Assembly (NCBI GenBank): GCA_018828385.1 | Contig: JAHJVE010000005.1 | Coordinates: 1-64,000 of the forward strand | Source: Gammaproteobacteria bacterium | GTDB lineage: Bacteria > Pseudomonadota > Gammaproteobacteria > Burkholderiales > Rhodocyclaceae | Reading direction: 5' to 3' | DNA length: 64,000 nt | Shown here: positions 1 to 8,477 of the stretch, piece after piece | How positions within the stretch are numbered: position 1 is the stretch's first letter | Layout: every line of letters starts with the position of its first letter | Made by a program: the position numbers and the translations under genes | The notes under the pieces: model-generated | Told to the model about the DNA's origin: nothing | Databases searched by the model: none | What the model saw: only the letters and a program-made list of their open reading frames with translations

Positions 1-1557
1 GAATGGCGCTAAGTTAAGCTCGTTTTGCGCCAGATTGCATCCAATGACAAATGCTTACCATGAGATAATTTGGTATGCAAAACAGTAACCTATATCTCCC
101 CGGTTTTCACCTCGCGACACTGCGTCGCAGACCTCGCTCCGCCGCTCAGAAATTGGCCGACGAGAAGGCCCGGATTCGTCAGCACTCGATCAGCCAGCTT
201 GGCGATTGTTTCGGCCATTTCATACCGGCCAAGGCGCTGGAGAATAGGCCGGATGGCGCCTTCAGCCGGCGCCGGCTGTTCAGCAAGGAAAACACCTTCT
301 GGGCTTTCTTCTCTCAAATTCTCGACGCCGACGGCGGTTGCCAAGAAGTGGTTCGCAAGGTTCAAGCCCTTGCCGCGACGCGATCAATGCCGGTCCCATC
401 GGCATCGACGTCGGCGTACTGCCAGGCCCGCAGCAAACTTGATCCGACTGAACTGGAAAAGATCCTGGCGCACACCGCCGAAGAGCTACAGCAGCAAGGC
501 CGAAGCCGCTGGTGGAAAGATCGTCGCGTGATCGTGGTCGACGGCACGGGGGTCAGCATGGCGGATACGCACGCCAATCAACAAGACTGGCCTCAACCCA
601 AAAGCCAGAAGCCCGGCTGCGGCTTTCCGCAGGCACGAATTTGCGCCTGCTTCTGCCTGCAAACGGGCGCCTTGCTGAGTTACCGCCTGGGCCACAACAA
701 GAACGCCGAATTGCCCTTGTTGCGCCAGCAATGGGACAGTTTCAACAGCGGCGACATCTTTCTCGGCGACAAGGGATTTTGCAGTTATTTCGACGTCTGG
801 CAGTTCAACAAGCGCGGCGTTGATTCGGTGATCACGTTGGCGCGACGTACCCCGGTTGCCGCCGCCTCGGCCGTTGCAGTGTTGGGGCCGGATGACTTGC
901 TGATCCAATGGCCGAAACCGGTGTGGAACAAGGGCCTGAGCTACTGCAAGGAGGAATGGCAGGCGTTGCCCGAACACCTGGATCTTCGTCAAATCAAGGT
1001 CACCATCAACGTGCCAGGGATGCGGTCAGCTAGCTATTACTTGATTACAACCCTGACGGATTCGACGCGCTATAGCGCCGCTGACCTGGCTGATCTCTAC
1101 CGCCAGCGTTGGGATGTGGAACTGTTCTTCCGCGATATCAAGACGACCATGGGTATGGATGTACTGCGATGCCGAACCCCCGCCTTGGTGAGGAAAGAAG
1201 TCCTGATGCACTTCATTGCCTATAACGCCGTGCGTCGGCTGATCGTCGACGCAGCCAACGCTGTCGAATGCGCGCCCCGCCGAATCAGTTTCAAAGCCAG
1301 CGTCCAAGCCTTGCGGCAGTGGGAGCCGCAACTCCATCAACGGGCTACCGACGCCAGCGAACAGCGGCGTTTGCTCGGCTCACTCCGCGCGGCTATCGGC
1401 GCTCGTCAGGTCACCGCCCGACCGGGGCGACGGGAGCCACGATGTTTGAAACGACGACCAAAACCTTTCGCACTCTTGACCGTCCCTCGTCACCAGATGG
1501 TCGAGATCCCGCACCGCAGTCGTTATCGTGCTAAACAGACTTAACTTAGCGCCATTC
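1..1557 (+). mobile_element. IS4-family insertion sequence, complete
   Basis: The outermost 18 bp at 1-18 (GAATGGCGCTAAGTTAAG) and at 1540-1557 are perfect inverted repeats, and they enclose one transposase gene. The left flank is outside the window, so a target-site duplication cannot be checked. Ends and transposase are both intact, so the element looks recent and potentially active. It sits about 0.8 kb from the end of nifF, at the left edge of the nitrogen-fixation region. Confidence 0.93.
75..1544 (+). CDS. IS4-family transposase
   Basis: 489-residue DDE transposase that cuts and rejoins the element's own ends. The IS4 signature Y-(2)-R-(3)-E-(6)-K is visible in YRQRWDVELFFRDIK near residue 350, giving the catalytic Glu. 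The first Asp is probably in VVDGTGVSMAD (about residue 155) and the second in GDKGFCSYFD (about 235). The gene fills the space between the terminal inverted repeats, with no frameshift or internal stop. Confidence 0.95.
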   Translation: MQNSNLYLPGFHLATLRRRPRSAAQKLADEKARIRQHSISQLGDCFGHFIPAKALENRPDGAFSRRRLFSKENTFWAFFSQILDADGGCQEVVRKVQALAATRSMPVPSASTSAYCQARSKLDPTELEKILAHTAEELQQQGRSRWWKDRRVIVVDGTGVSMADTHANQQDWPQPKSQKPGCGFPQARICACFCLQTGALLSYRLGHNKNAELPLLRQQWDSFNSGDIFLGDKGFCSYFDVWQFNKRGVDSVITLARRTPVAAASAVAVLGPDDLLIQWPKPVWNKGLSYCKEEWQALPEHLDLRQIKVTINVPGMRSASYYLITTLTDSTRYSAADLADLYRQRWDVELFFRDIKTTMGMDVLRCRTPALVRKEVLMHFIAYNAVRRLIVDAANAVECAPRRISFKASVQALRQWEPQLHQRATDASEQRRLLGSLRAAIGARQVTARPGRREPRCLKRRPKPFALLTVPRHQMVEIPHRSRYRAKQT

Positions 1558-1804
1558 TGGTCTGTCCCCTGTTGTTTCCGCCCTTCGGCAAGCTCAAGAC
1601 AGGCCCGGCTTGGCCTGCTATACAAAAATATCTCGACGGGCAGCCGCATGGAGCAACGGGAAGGTGGGGAGCACGTGACCGAACGATTCATCAGAGCAGC
1701 CTATTCGCCAGAACGATGCAGGCTACCTTTGACAAAGCGTTCGCCTGACCATCCGAATATGCCCAGTGTATCCTTTCGAGAAATCGAAGATCACCGGAGC
1801 ATTT

Positions 1805-2293
1805 ATGGATTTTTTGTGGCTGACGAAAGATGACTGGACGCTGGCCGGCGCAATCATCGCCGGAGCAACAGGCATCGCCAATTTGACATGGCAATGGCGA
1901 GATCGTAACGACAGCATTTTTGTTCGTTATGGCTCATTGCATCCGAGCATTGACCAATACAATTCGCTTTACGTGGTGAATGTCGGGAAGCATTCCATTC
2001 AACTACACGACTATGGTTTTCTTCTTGCTAGTGGAAAGCTAATGTCGCTGCCCTGGTATTGGGAAACTGAAGGCCCGAGTCTAGACCCTGCATACAGCTA
2101 CACGAATGGTGAACGCAATATGCTTCCACAGGGTACCTTCGAGGCCGGCATTGAATACCGTGGCAGCATTGTCGGCGTTTGGGCAATGACGGCGACCCAA
2201 CACCGCCCAAAACTAGCCTTCGCTTACGATGCGCCGCTTTGGCAACGTGCTTGGCTGACCATTCGCCACTTCGTAAAACCAGCGTATTCCTAA
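1805..2293 (+). CDS. Hypothetical membrane-anchored protein
   Basis: 162 residues from ATG 1805, chosen because GGAG at 1796-1799 stands 5 nt upstream; an in-frame codon at 1766 lacks such a site. The N-terminus after MDFLWLTKDDW has a hydrophobic segment (LAGAIIAGATGIANL, residues about 12-26) that could be one membrane helix or a signal anchor. The rest is soluble-looking, rich in Tyr and Trp. I do not recognise the family. It is AT-richer than the nif genes and lies between the IS element and nifF, so it may be transferred DNA. Confidence 0.6.
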   Translation: MDFLWLTKDDWTLAGAIIAGATGIANLTWQWRDRNDSIFVRYGSLHPSIDQYNSLYVVNVGKHSIQLHDYGFLLASGKLMSLPWYWETEGPSLDPAYSYTNGERNMLPQGTFEAGIEYRGSIVGVWAMTATQHRPKLAFAYDAPLWQRAWLTIRHFVKPAYS

Positions 2294-2391
2294 TTTCACA
2301 GGGGCTTAATTTTGTGGAGCACGTTGTAGAGCGCGAAATTCACGCCCCCCCAAAAAAAGCGGGAATGGTCAGTTCAGGCGATATTCCGCGT

Positions 2392-2955
2392 TCAGGCTTC
2401 CGCCGTCAGCTTTTCCAGCAGCAGCGGCTTGACCTGGCCCAGCCAGGTGGAAATCCGCTCATCCGTGAACATGCCTTGCGTGCGTTGGTCGATGAGCAGG
2501 CCGATGAAACGGCCGTCGACTTCGGCGGCGGAGTGGTCGTAGGTGTAGCCGTCGGTCGGCCAGTCGCCGACGATTTCGGCGCCCCAGCCCTTGAACTTCT
2601 CGACCAGCGCGAATAGTGAGCTGCAGAAGCGGTCGGCGTAGCGTTCCTGGGCGCCGAGGCCGAAGAAGGCGATGCGCTTGCCGCTGAAGTCCACATCGGC
2701 CGGCAGCAGGGCGAGGAATTCCTCCCAGTTCGGCTCGAAGCAGCCGGACGACGCACCCTTGCCAGGGATTTCGCCGATGCCGTAGCTCGGCGTGCCGAGG
2801 ATCAGCGCGTCGTATTTGAGCATGTCGTCCGGGGTGATGCGATTGACGTTGACCGGCTTGTCGCAGACGTCGTCGCCGAGTTGTTTCTGCATTTTCTTGG
2901 CGATCAGGCGCGTGGTGCCGGTTTCGGTGCCAAAAAACATTCCGATTTTATTCAT
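2392..2955 (-). CDS. nifF: Flavodoxin, NifF type
   Basis: 187-residue long-chain flavodoxin, expected to carry electrons via FMN to the nitrogenase Fe protein in the cytoplasm. The N-terminal phosphate-binding loop is GTETGTTR (about residues 8-15). The FMN-stacking regions include LGTPSYGIGEIPGK and FGLGAQERYADRFC. ATG 2955 follows AGGAAA, which decides the start; a longer upstream reading has no ribosome site and no homology to the family. A second flavodoxin gene is at 38588-39121. The gene is divergent from 3087-3347. Confidence 0.9.
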   Translation of the reverse strand: MNKIGMFFGTETGTTRLIAKKMQKQLGDDVCDKPVNVNRITPDDMLKYDALILGTPSYGIGEIPGKGASSGCFEPNWEEFLALLPADVDFSGKRIAFFGLGAQERYADRFCSSLFALVEKFKGWGAEIVGDWPTDGYTYDHSAAEVDGRFIGLLIDQRTQGMFTDERISTWLGQVKPLLLEKLTAEA

Positions 2956-2997
2956 GGTTTTTCCTGGATGGGGTTTGAAAGTTGAAAGGCGCGGGCT

Positions 2998-3013
2998 TGG
3001 CACGGCCGTTGCG
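2998..3013 (+). promoter_or_regulatory. Sigma-54 promoter upstream of 3087 gene
   Basis: TGGCAC-N5-TTGCG matches the -24/-12 consensus with correct GG-GC spacing, about 75 bp before ATG 3087. An imperfect NifA half-site (CGT-N10-ACA) lies at 3036-3051, downstream of the promoter, which is an odd place for an activator site. The small gene at 3087 is therefore probably part of the nif regulon. Confidence 0.65.
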
Positions 3014-3086
3014 AAGATGGGTGAAAGCAGGCTGCCGACGTCGACTTTGCGACAGGGCAGCAGACCCAACCCCAACGGAGTTCGCC

Positions 3087-3347
3087 ATGAGTGCCACCAC
3101 CATTGATTGCAAGGGACAGATCGTCAGCATGGGCGACAAGGTCCGCGTTCTCGAAGTCAGCGTCGATCCCGGGCTCGATGAGGATGATCTGGACATGTTC
3201 CGCGACATGGTCGGCGCCATCTGCGACATCGAGCGCATCGATGGCGAAGGCGCCGCCTGGGTCGCGCTGTGGTGGAACGGCGACGAAGGCACCATCCTGA
3301 CCCAGGTTGGCCTGGCGCCGCGGCAGATGGAAAGGGTGGCGGCCTGA
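3087..3347 (+). CDS. Small nif-associated protein of unknown function
   Basis: 86 residues, acidic (many Asp/Glu, for example DPGLDEDDLDMF). ATG 3087 follows CGGAG at 3076-3080. The second half (WVALWWNGDEGTILTQVGLAP) looks like a small beta-rich domain resembling the general layout of NifZ/NifT-type proteins, but I cannot assign it. A sigma-54 promoter lies directly upstream and nifF is divergent, so a role in nitrogen fixation is inferred from context only. Confidence 0.7.
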   Translation: MSATTIDCKGQIVSMGDKVRVLEVSVDPGLDEDDLDMFRDMVGAICDIERIDGEGAAWVALWWNGDEGTILTQVGLAPRQMERVAA

Positions 3348-3363
3348 GCCGCCATTAAGTGAT

Positions 3364-4101
3364 TCATTCGTCGATTTCCGCCGCGCTGTAGTTCTTGAGC
3401 CGCTTCTCGGCCGAGACGCCGAGAATCTTGAGCAGCCAGGGCGGCGGCGATTCGACCATGGCCACCTGGAAGGGCTGGAGGATGTCGAGCGCCGGCCCGC
3501 CATCGGGAATCTTGATCGGGTAGATGTCGGCGCGGATGACCTTGGCGGCAGCCGGCCCGCCAATCGAGACGACGTAGCAGACGTGACAATCGCCGATCAG
3601 CTTGGCGCGCCAGAGGTTCTTGTCGTCGGAAAACTCGGCATCCATGGTGTCGCGGATATCGACCAGGCGGATTTCGGTCGGCGACACCTGATAGACCAGG
3701 AAGCGCAGGCAGGAGCCGAAGTGGCCGGAGAGCAGGTCGCCCTTGTCGGAAGCGATGGCGATGCGCACCGAGCCGGGCATTTCGCCGTCTTCATAGGCCT
3801 CGATCTTCGGCAGCGAATCGTCGCCCTGCGTTTCGCCCCACAGGATGCGCACGGCCAGTTTCATCGATTCGAGGCCGATGCCGATATCCTCGCCATCTTC
3901 CTCGCCGTCGGCGCTGGCAAAGCCGGTCTTGAGCATGGTCACCGTCGTCTGGCGCAGCTTTTCCTCGTCGATTTCCTCGCCGAGCCGGCGTTGCAACAAT
4001 TGGATCAGCGCCGGCAGGCTGGCGTTGGGCATGGCCCGTGAGGCCAGCGCGATGCGTAGCGCGGCTTCGCGGGTGACCGGCGGTTTTCTGGCTTCTTCCA
4101 T
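3364..4101 (-). CDS. NafY/NifX-like dinitrogenase FeMo-cofactor-binding protein
   Basis: 245 residues. The C-terminal part from about residue 110 is the NifX/NifB-C fold (VRIAIASDKGDLLSGHFGSCLRF), with the conserved His in SGHFG that in NafY contributes to cofactor binding. The N-terminal ~100 residues form a helical domain like that of NafY/NifY, which binds apo-dinitrogenase. It probably holds FeMo-co or stabilises apo-NifDK. It has its own sigma-54 promoter (4164-4179). Whether it is NafY or NifY cannot be settled by eye. Confidence 0.85.
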   Translation of the reverse strand: MEEARKPPVTREAALRIALASRAMPNASLPALIQLLQRRLGEEIDEEKLRQTTVTMLKTGFASADGEEDGEDIGIGLESMKLAVRILWGETQGDDSLPKIEAYEDGEMPGSVRIAIASDKGDLLSGHFGSCLRFLVYQVSPTEIRLVDIRDTMDAEFSDDKNLWRAKLIGDCHVCYVVSIGGPAAAKVIRADIYPIKIPDGGPALDILQPFQVAMVESPPPWLLKILGVSAEKRLKNYSAAEIDE

Positions 4102-4163
4102 GACATTCTCCGTTTTTGCTTGGGGTTGGGATTTAAATTTAGGTTTGGTTTTTCCAATTCCCT

Positions 4164-4179
4164 TGCAGAGATGGTGCCA
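4164..4179 (-). promoter_or_regulatory. Sigma-54 promoter of the NafY-like gene
   Basis: Read on the minus strand, TGGCAC-N5-CTGCA has the correct -24/-12 spacing and lies 63 bp before ATG 4101. A NifA-type site is 87 bp further upstream at 4266-4281. Confidence 0.7.
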
Positions 4180-4264
4180 GCCAGTGAATATCGGCTAACT
4201 GCCTGATTTCACGCGGGCATGGGGCTTGCTGAAGTCCACCCAACGCCAAGGAAAACCCATCATC

Positions 4265-5914
4265 GTGTCGGATACCTCACAAGAAGTCGTACGCGCCTAC
4301 CACGCGCGGACCAAGCATCGTTTCGAAGCCTATGCCGAAGGCCCCGGCCAGCTGGACTGGGATGCCCAGCCGGCCGCCTTCCGCCACTATCCGGGCGCGC
4401 CCGTGTTCGAGTTGCCGTTGGTGGCCGACCGTTTCGAGCGTTGCTACGGTCAACTGGAAAAAAAGCCCAAAAATGAAATCGCGCCGGACCTCGACAGCCT
4501 CGGCGCGCTGCTCGAACTGTCCTTTGGGCTGTCGGCGTGGAAGACCTGGGGGCCGAGCCGCTGGGCGCTGCGCTGCAATCCGTCGTCGGGCAACCTGCAC
4601 CCGGTCGAAGCCTGGGTGCTGAGCGCCGGTCTGCCCGATGTCGGCGCCGGCCTGCAGCATTACGACCCGGAACAACACGCCCTCGAAGGCCGCGCCCTGA
4701 CCGCGCCGGCGGGGGGCGAGGCATGGCTGGCTATCGGCCTGACCAGCGTCATGTGGCGCGAAGCGTGGAAATACGGCGAACGCGCCTTCCGCTACTGCCA
4801 GCTCGACATCGGCCACGCCGTCGGCGCCCTGGCCTACGCCGCCGCGCTGCTCGGCTGGGAAGTCGTGCCGCTAGTCGCCACGGCCGAAGCGCTGAAGCAT
4901 TGCCTCGGGCTGGACCGGCCCGACGATTTTCCGCCCTCGCGCTACGCCTTCACCGAAGCCGAAGAGCCGGAAATCCTGCTTGCCATTCGCGCCCCTGGCC
5001 TGAGCACGCCGCCGTCGGCCGAAGCGCTCGCCGCCTGGCTCGATGCCGCTGACTGGCAAGGCAAACCGACCCGCATCGACCCGTCACCCGGCTACCGCTG
5101 GCCGGCCATCGATCAGGTTGCCGCTGCCAGCCGCGAAGCGCTCAGCGCGCCGGAAGCCATCGACTTCGCTCCATTGCCCCCGCTCGTCCCGCATCCGACG
5201 ACGACCGGCGCCGCCCAGATCATCCGCCAGCGCCGCAGCGGCCAGCGTTTCGATCCGCACTACGCCCTGTTGAAACCCGCCTTCTACCGCATGCTCGACG
5301 CCGTGCTGCCCCGGCCGCAACTCCCTTGGCTGGCGCAGACCACACCGCCGCGCATCCACCTGCTGCTTTTCGTCCTGCGCGTCGATGGTCTGCCCAGCGG
5401 CCTCTACCTGCTGCCGCGCACGCCGGCGGCTTTCACCGAACTACCCGCCGCGCTGCTGCCCACTGACGAGCGCTTCGCCACCCGCCGCCCAGTCGCCGAT
5501 TTCGACCCCGAATGCCCGCCGCACCTTGGCCTCATCCAGCTTGCTGAAATGGGCCTGCAGGAAATGCAGCGCCTGGCCCGCTCGCTGTCCTGCCATCAGG
5601 ACATCGCCTCGACCAGCGCCTTCTCGCTCGGCATGCTCGGCGAATTCGAAGCGGCGACGGCCACCGGCCACGGCTACCGCGAATTGCTGCGCGAAGCCGG
5701 GCTGGTCGGCCAGGTGCTCTACCTCGAAGCCGAAGCCGCCGAAGTGCGCGGCACCGGCATCGGCTGCTTCTTCGACGACCCGGTGCATCAGCTCGTCGGC
5801 CTCTCCGGCCCGCGCTACCAGAGCGTCTATCACTTCACGGTCGGTACGCCGGTCACCGACGCGCGTATCGAAACCGACCCGCCTTACCCCCAACGACAAC
5901 AGGAAAAACCATGA
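4265..5914 (+). CDS. SagB-type (double nitroreductase) dehydrogenase
   Basis: 549 residues from GTG 4265, preceded by AAGGAAAA (4248-4255); TTG 4226 is an alternative. Two tandem nitroreductase-like FMN domains are visible. The first starts near residue 75 with CNPSSGNLHPVEAW. The second starts near residue 318 with IIRQRRSGQRF and ends with GIGCFFDDPVHQLVGL. In peptide-maturation systems SagB enzymes oxidise azolines, but no partner cyclodehydratase or precursor is seen here, so the substrate is unknown. Residues about 59-72 (CYGQLEKKPKNEI) come from a copy of the dispersed 39-bp repeat. It overlaps the ankyrin gene by ATGA. Confidence 0.85.
   Translation: MSDTSQEVVRAYHARTKHRFEAYAEGPGQLDWDAQPAAFRHYPGAPVFELPLVADRFERCYGQLEKKPKNEIAPDLDSLGALLELSFGLSAWKTWGPSRWALRCNPSSGNLHPVEAWVLSAGLPDVGAGLQHYDPEQHALEGRALTAPAGGEAWLAIGLTSVMWREAWKYGERAFRYCQLDIGHAVGALAYAAALLGWEVVPLVATAEALKHCLGLDRPDDFPPSRYAFTEAEEPEILLAIRAPGLSTPPSAEALAAWLDAADWQGKPTRIDPSPGYRWPAIDQVAAASREALSAPEAIDFAPLPPLVPHPTTTGAAQIIRQRRSGQRFDPHYALLKPAFYRMLDAVLPRPQLPWLAQTTPPRIHLLLFVLRVDGLPSGLYLLPRTPAAFTELPAALLPTDERFATRRPVADFDPECPPHLGLIQLAEMGLQEMQRLARSLSCHQDIASTSAFSLGMLGEFEAATATGHGYRELLREAGLVGQVLYLEAEAAEVRGTGIGCFFDDPVHQLVGLSGPRYQSVYHFTVGTPVTDARIETDPPYPQRQQEKP
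4266..4281. promoter_or_regulatory. Putative NifA upstream activator site
   Basis: TGT-CGGATACCTC-ACA fits TGT-N10-ACA. It lies inside the first codons of the divergent SagB-like gene, at a suitable distance (87 bp) from the minus-strand sigma-54 promoter at 4164-4179. The inner bases are not the CGC/GCG dyad seen at the other sites, so it is weaker. Confidence 0.5.
4441..4479 (+). repeat. Dispersed 39-bp repeat, copy A (inside coding sequence)
   Basis: Contains TGCTACGGTCAACTGG, the A-run and CCCAAAAATGAAAT. It reads on the coding strand of the SagB-like gene and is translated in the CYGQ-EK frame, in a stretch before the first nitroreductase domain. The frame stays open across the whole copy. 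Confidence 0.85.
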
Positions 5915-6351
5915 GCCCCCAACTCGCTGCCTTTCTCGCCGAACACGGCTTTCAGCCCGACGATATCAACGCCCCGCAGGCCGACGGCCGCTTCACGCCG
6001 CTCATGCGCGCCGCCAAGCTCGGCCGGCTCGACATCGTTGATGAGCTGCTGGCACTCGGCGTCGATCTCAACGCCCTCAACGCCGACGGCTGCAACGCCC
6101 TGTGGCTGGCCTGCTACAACGGTAGCCATGAACTCATCGAGCGCCTGATCGCCGCCGGCGTCAATATCGACCAGCAAAACGGCAACGGCGCCAGCGCCCT
6201 GATGTACGTCTCGTCGAACAGCAAGCCCGACCTCGTCAAACTGCTGCTCGAAAAAGGCGCCAACCCGAAACTCAAGAATTTCGACGACTCGACGGCGCTC
6301 GATCTGGCCGCCTCGCTGGCCTGTCTGAAGCTGCTGCGCCAGGCCGCCTGA
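5911..6351 (+). CDS. Ankyrin-repeat protein
   Basis: 146 residues made of about four ankyrin repeats (GRFTPLMRAAKLGRLDIVDE, GCNALWLACYNGSHELIERL, GASALMYVSSNSKPDLVKLL, DSTALDLAASLACLKLL), which are protein-protein interaction modules. No signal peptide, so cytoplasmic. Its ATG overlaps the stop of the SagB-like gene (ATGA, 5911-5914), indicating translational coupling; it probably binds that enzyme or its substrate. Confidence 0.88.
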   Translation: MSPQLAAFLAEHGFQPDDINAPQADGRFTPLMRAAKLGRLDIVDELLALGVDLNALNADGCNALWLACYNGSHELIERLIAAGVNIDQQNGNGASALMYVSSNSKPDLVKLLLEKGANPKLKNFDDSTALDLAASLACLKLLRQAA

Positions 6352-6515
6352 GTGCCTTTTTCGGTGCCTAAAAATTTTTTGCTGGCAGAGTGTGCGGTTA
6401 TTACTAAAGACATATATTGTTCGCGCTGGCCGAAATGCTGTCCGGTGGTCAGCCTGTCGTTGGAACAAAAGTAACCTTGCCTCATGCGCTTGGAAATATC
6501 GGAGCAGGACAAAAA

Positions 6516-8138
6516 ATGAGAAACAACCAGCCAGTCAACAACAGAGAAACATTGCTGCCTGAGGGTCAGTTCATTTACTCCCGGACAGATCTGAACGGCA
6601 ACATCACCGAGGCCAACGAGGCGTTTGCCAACATCAGTGGTTTTCGTCGCGAAGAAATGATCGGCCAGCCCCACAACCTGGTGCGCCACCCCGATATGCC
6701 CGAGGAGGCTTTTGCCGACATGTGGCGGGATCTGAAAAGGGGGCGGCCCTGGCGTGGCCTGGTCAAGAACCGGCGTCAGGATGGCGGCTACTACTGGGTC
6801 GTCGCCAACGCTTCTCCGGTGCGTGAGAATGGACAAATAGTCGGCTATCAGTCAGTTCGGACAACGCCGGCCCGCGATGAAATCGAGGCCAGCGAAGCGA
6901 TATATCAGCGCCTCAAAAAAGGCGATGCTTCGATCCGCATATTTCACGGCCGGGCCGTGCCGGCGCGCGCCTCGGTGTTCTCGCTGTTTGCCCGATTGGG
7001 TACCCAGCCGCTGCTGTTCGGCATTTTTGCGCTGCTGCTCTGCGCCGGCGTATTCGCCTCGGATTTTCTGCCCGCCACGGTCATTCAAGGGGTGGCCGGA
7101 CTGGGGCTGATGTGGAGCGCGTATTTCCTCTTTTTCTTTGTCCCCGGATTGCGCCGGGACTTGGCCAAGACCTCGGACTTTCTTGAAAATCTGCTGGTCA
7201 GCGGCAATCTCAAGCAACGATTTGACCTTGGCCGTTCGGACGAACTGGGCGTCCTGGTCAGAAAAGTCGATCGCTTTGTTTCCTCCGTTCAGGCCACCAT
7301 CCAGGGCATGGCGGACACCTCGCACCATGTCCAGATGGTCTCGGTCGAAGTCGGGCTGGGCATCGACAACGTGAGTAGTTCGGCGCGCGTGCAAAGCGAT
7401 GCGACGTCCTCTGCCGCGGCCGGCGTCGAGGAAATCACCGTGTCCATTGGCGAGGTGGCTTCGCATGCCAGTGCGACGCGACATGCTGCCGAAGTGGCGG
7501 CGAAGGTTTCCGCCGAAGGGGAAAAGCTCTCCGAAGAAGCCTGCGTCACCATTTTGGCGCTCGCCAACACCGTCAAGTCTTCCGCCGTCCAGGTTGAACG
7601 GCTTGGCGCCCAATCCCAGGAAATTTCCCGGATCACCAGTGTGATCAAGGACATCGCCGATCAGACCAACCTCCTGGCGCTCAATGCCGCCATCGAAGCG
7701 GCGCGGGCCGGTGAGGCCGGGCGGGGGTTTGCCGTGGTCGCCGATGAGGTTCGCAAACTCGCCGAGCGCACGACCAAGGCAACCGGCGAGATCAGCGCGA
7801 CGATCAATCTGGTTCAGGAAGAAACCGGCAAGGCTGTATCGGGGATGCGAACCGGCGCCGCGCAAGTCGAGAACGGCGTTACGCTCGTTCAGAACGCCCA
7901 GAATGCCCTGCGGGAGATCAACGCACAAATGGGCGTGACCATGGAAATGGTCAATGACATTTCCCATTCGTCGAGTGAGCAGGAGTCGGCGATGACGGTC
8001 ATGGCGCAGGGCGTGGAGCGGATCTCGAGCATGACTGAACAGAACATGGCAGTCGTGAACCAGACCACCTCGCTGGTCGAACAATTGAACTGCATGGTGG
8101 ACCGGATGGAGAAATCGGTTACCCAGTATTCGGTTTGA
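6516..8138 (+). CDS. Aer-like chemoreceptor (PAS, two TM segments, MCP signalling domain)
   Basis: 540 residues. ATG 6516 has AGGA at 6506-6509. The N-terminal PAS domain (residues about 20-120; [28 protein letters not shown]) is the Aer/redox type that usually binds FAD. Two closely spaced hydrophobic segments lie at about 165-210. The C-terminal hairpin has the conserved tip [19 protein letters not shown] and [16 protein letters not shown]. It likely steers motility toward low oxygen or an optimal redox level, which would suit a diazotroph. Confidence 0.92.
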   Translation: MRNNQPVNNRETLLPEGQFIYSRTDLNGNITEANEAFANISGFRREEMIGQPHNLVRHPDMPEEAFADMWRDLKRGRPWRGLVKNRRQDGGYYWVVANASPVRENGQIVGYQSVRTTPARDEIEASEAIYQRLKKGDASIRIFHGRAVPARASVFSLFARLGTQPLLFGIFALLLCAGVFASDFLPATVIQGVAGLGLMWSAYFLFFFVPGLRRDLAKTSDFLENLLVSGNLKQRFDLGRSDELGVLVRKVDRFVSSVQATIQGMADTSHHVQMVSVEVGLGIDNVSSSARVQSDATSSAAAGVEEITVSIGEVASHASATRHAAEVAAKVSAEGEKLSEEACVTILALANTVKSSAVQVERLGAQSQEISRITSVIKDIADQTNLLALNAAIEAARAGEAGRGFAVVADEVRKLAERTTKATGEISATINLVQEETGKAVSGMRTGAAQVENGVTLVQNAQNALREINAQMGVTMEMVNDISHSSSEQESAMTVMAQGVERISSMTEQNMAVVNQTTSLVEQLNCMVDRMEKSVTQYSV

Positions 8139-8161
8139 GTTTGAACGGGCAGGCGCCTTCG

Positions 8162-8380
8162 CTAAGGCGACTTGTCCGCCGTGCGTTGGGCGAACAGATC
8201 GTCGGCGTCGTCCACGATCAGAATCGTGTCGCTTCCCGGTGCCGCGCTGAGGCTCATGTCGAGACTCTGCTCTGCCTCAGCCTGATACTTCGAGGCGGAG
8301 CCGACGTCGGGGGCGGCTGCAATTTTTACGCGGGAAAGTCGCGACAGGGATGCCGAGCCGCGTTTGGTTTTCGTCGTCAT
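8162..8380 (-). CDS. Small hypothetical protein
   Basis: 72 residues, ATG 8380 preceded by a strong AAGGAGAT, which makes translation likely. The N-terminal half is basic and Ser-rich (MTTKTKRGSASLSRLSRVK) and the C-terminal half acidic (ILIVDDADDLFAQRTADK). No domain recognised. It follows the GGDEF-EAL gene on the same strand, separated by a copy of the 39-bp repeat. Confidence 0.65.
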   Translation of the reverse strand: MTTKTKRGSASLSRLSRVKIAAAPDVGSASKYQAEAEQSLDMSLSAAPGSDTILIVDDADDLFAQRTADKSP

Positions 8381-8422
8381 GCCGATCTCCTTATCTTGCC
8401 TGGCCACCCCGCGCTGCAGGGC

Positions 8423-8460
8423 ATTTCAAAATTGGCCGATTTTCCCGGTTGACCGTAGCA
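8423..8460 (-). repeat. Dispersed 39-bp repeat, copy B
   Basis: On the minus strand it reads TGCTACGGTCAACCGGG, A-run, GGCCAATTTTGAAAT. It begins 17 nt after the stop of the GGDEF-EAL gene (8478) and ends 43 nt before the start of the 72-residue gene, on the coding strand of both. Confidence 0.9.
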
Positions 8461-8477
8461 TTCGCCGGGAGGGGCGC

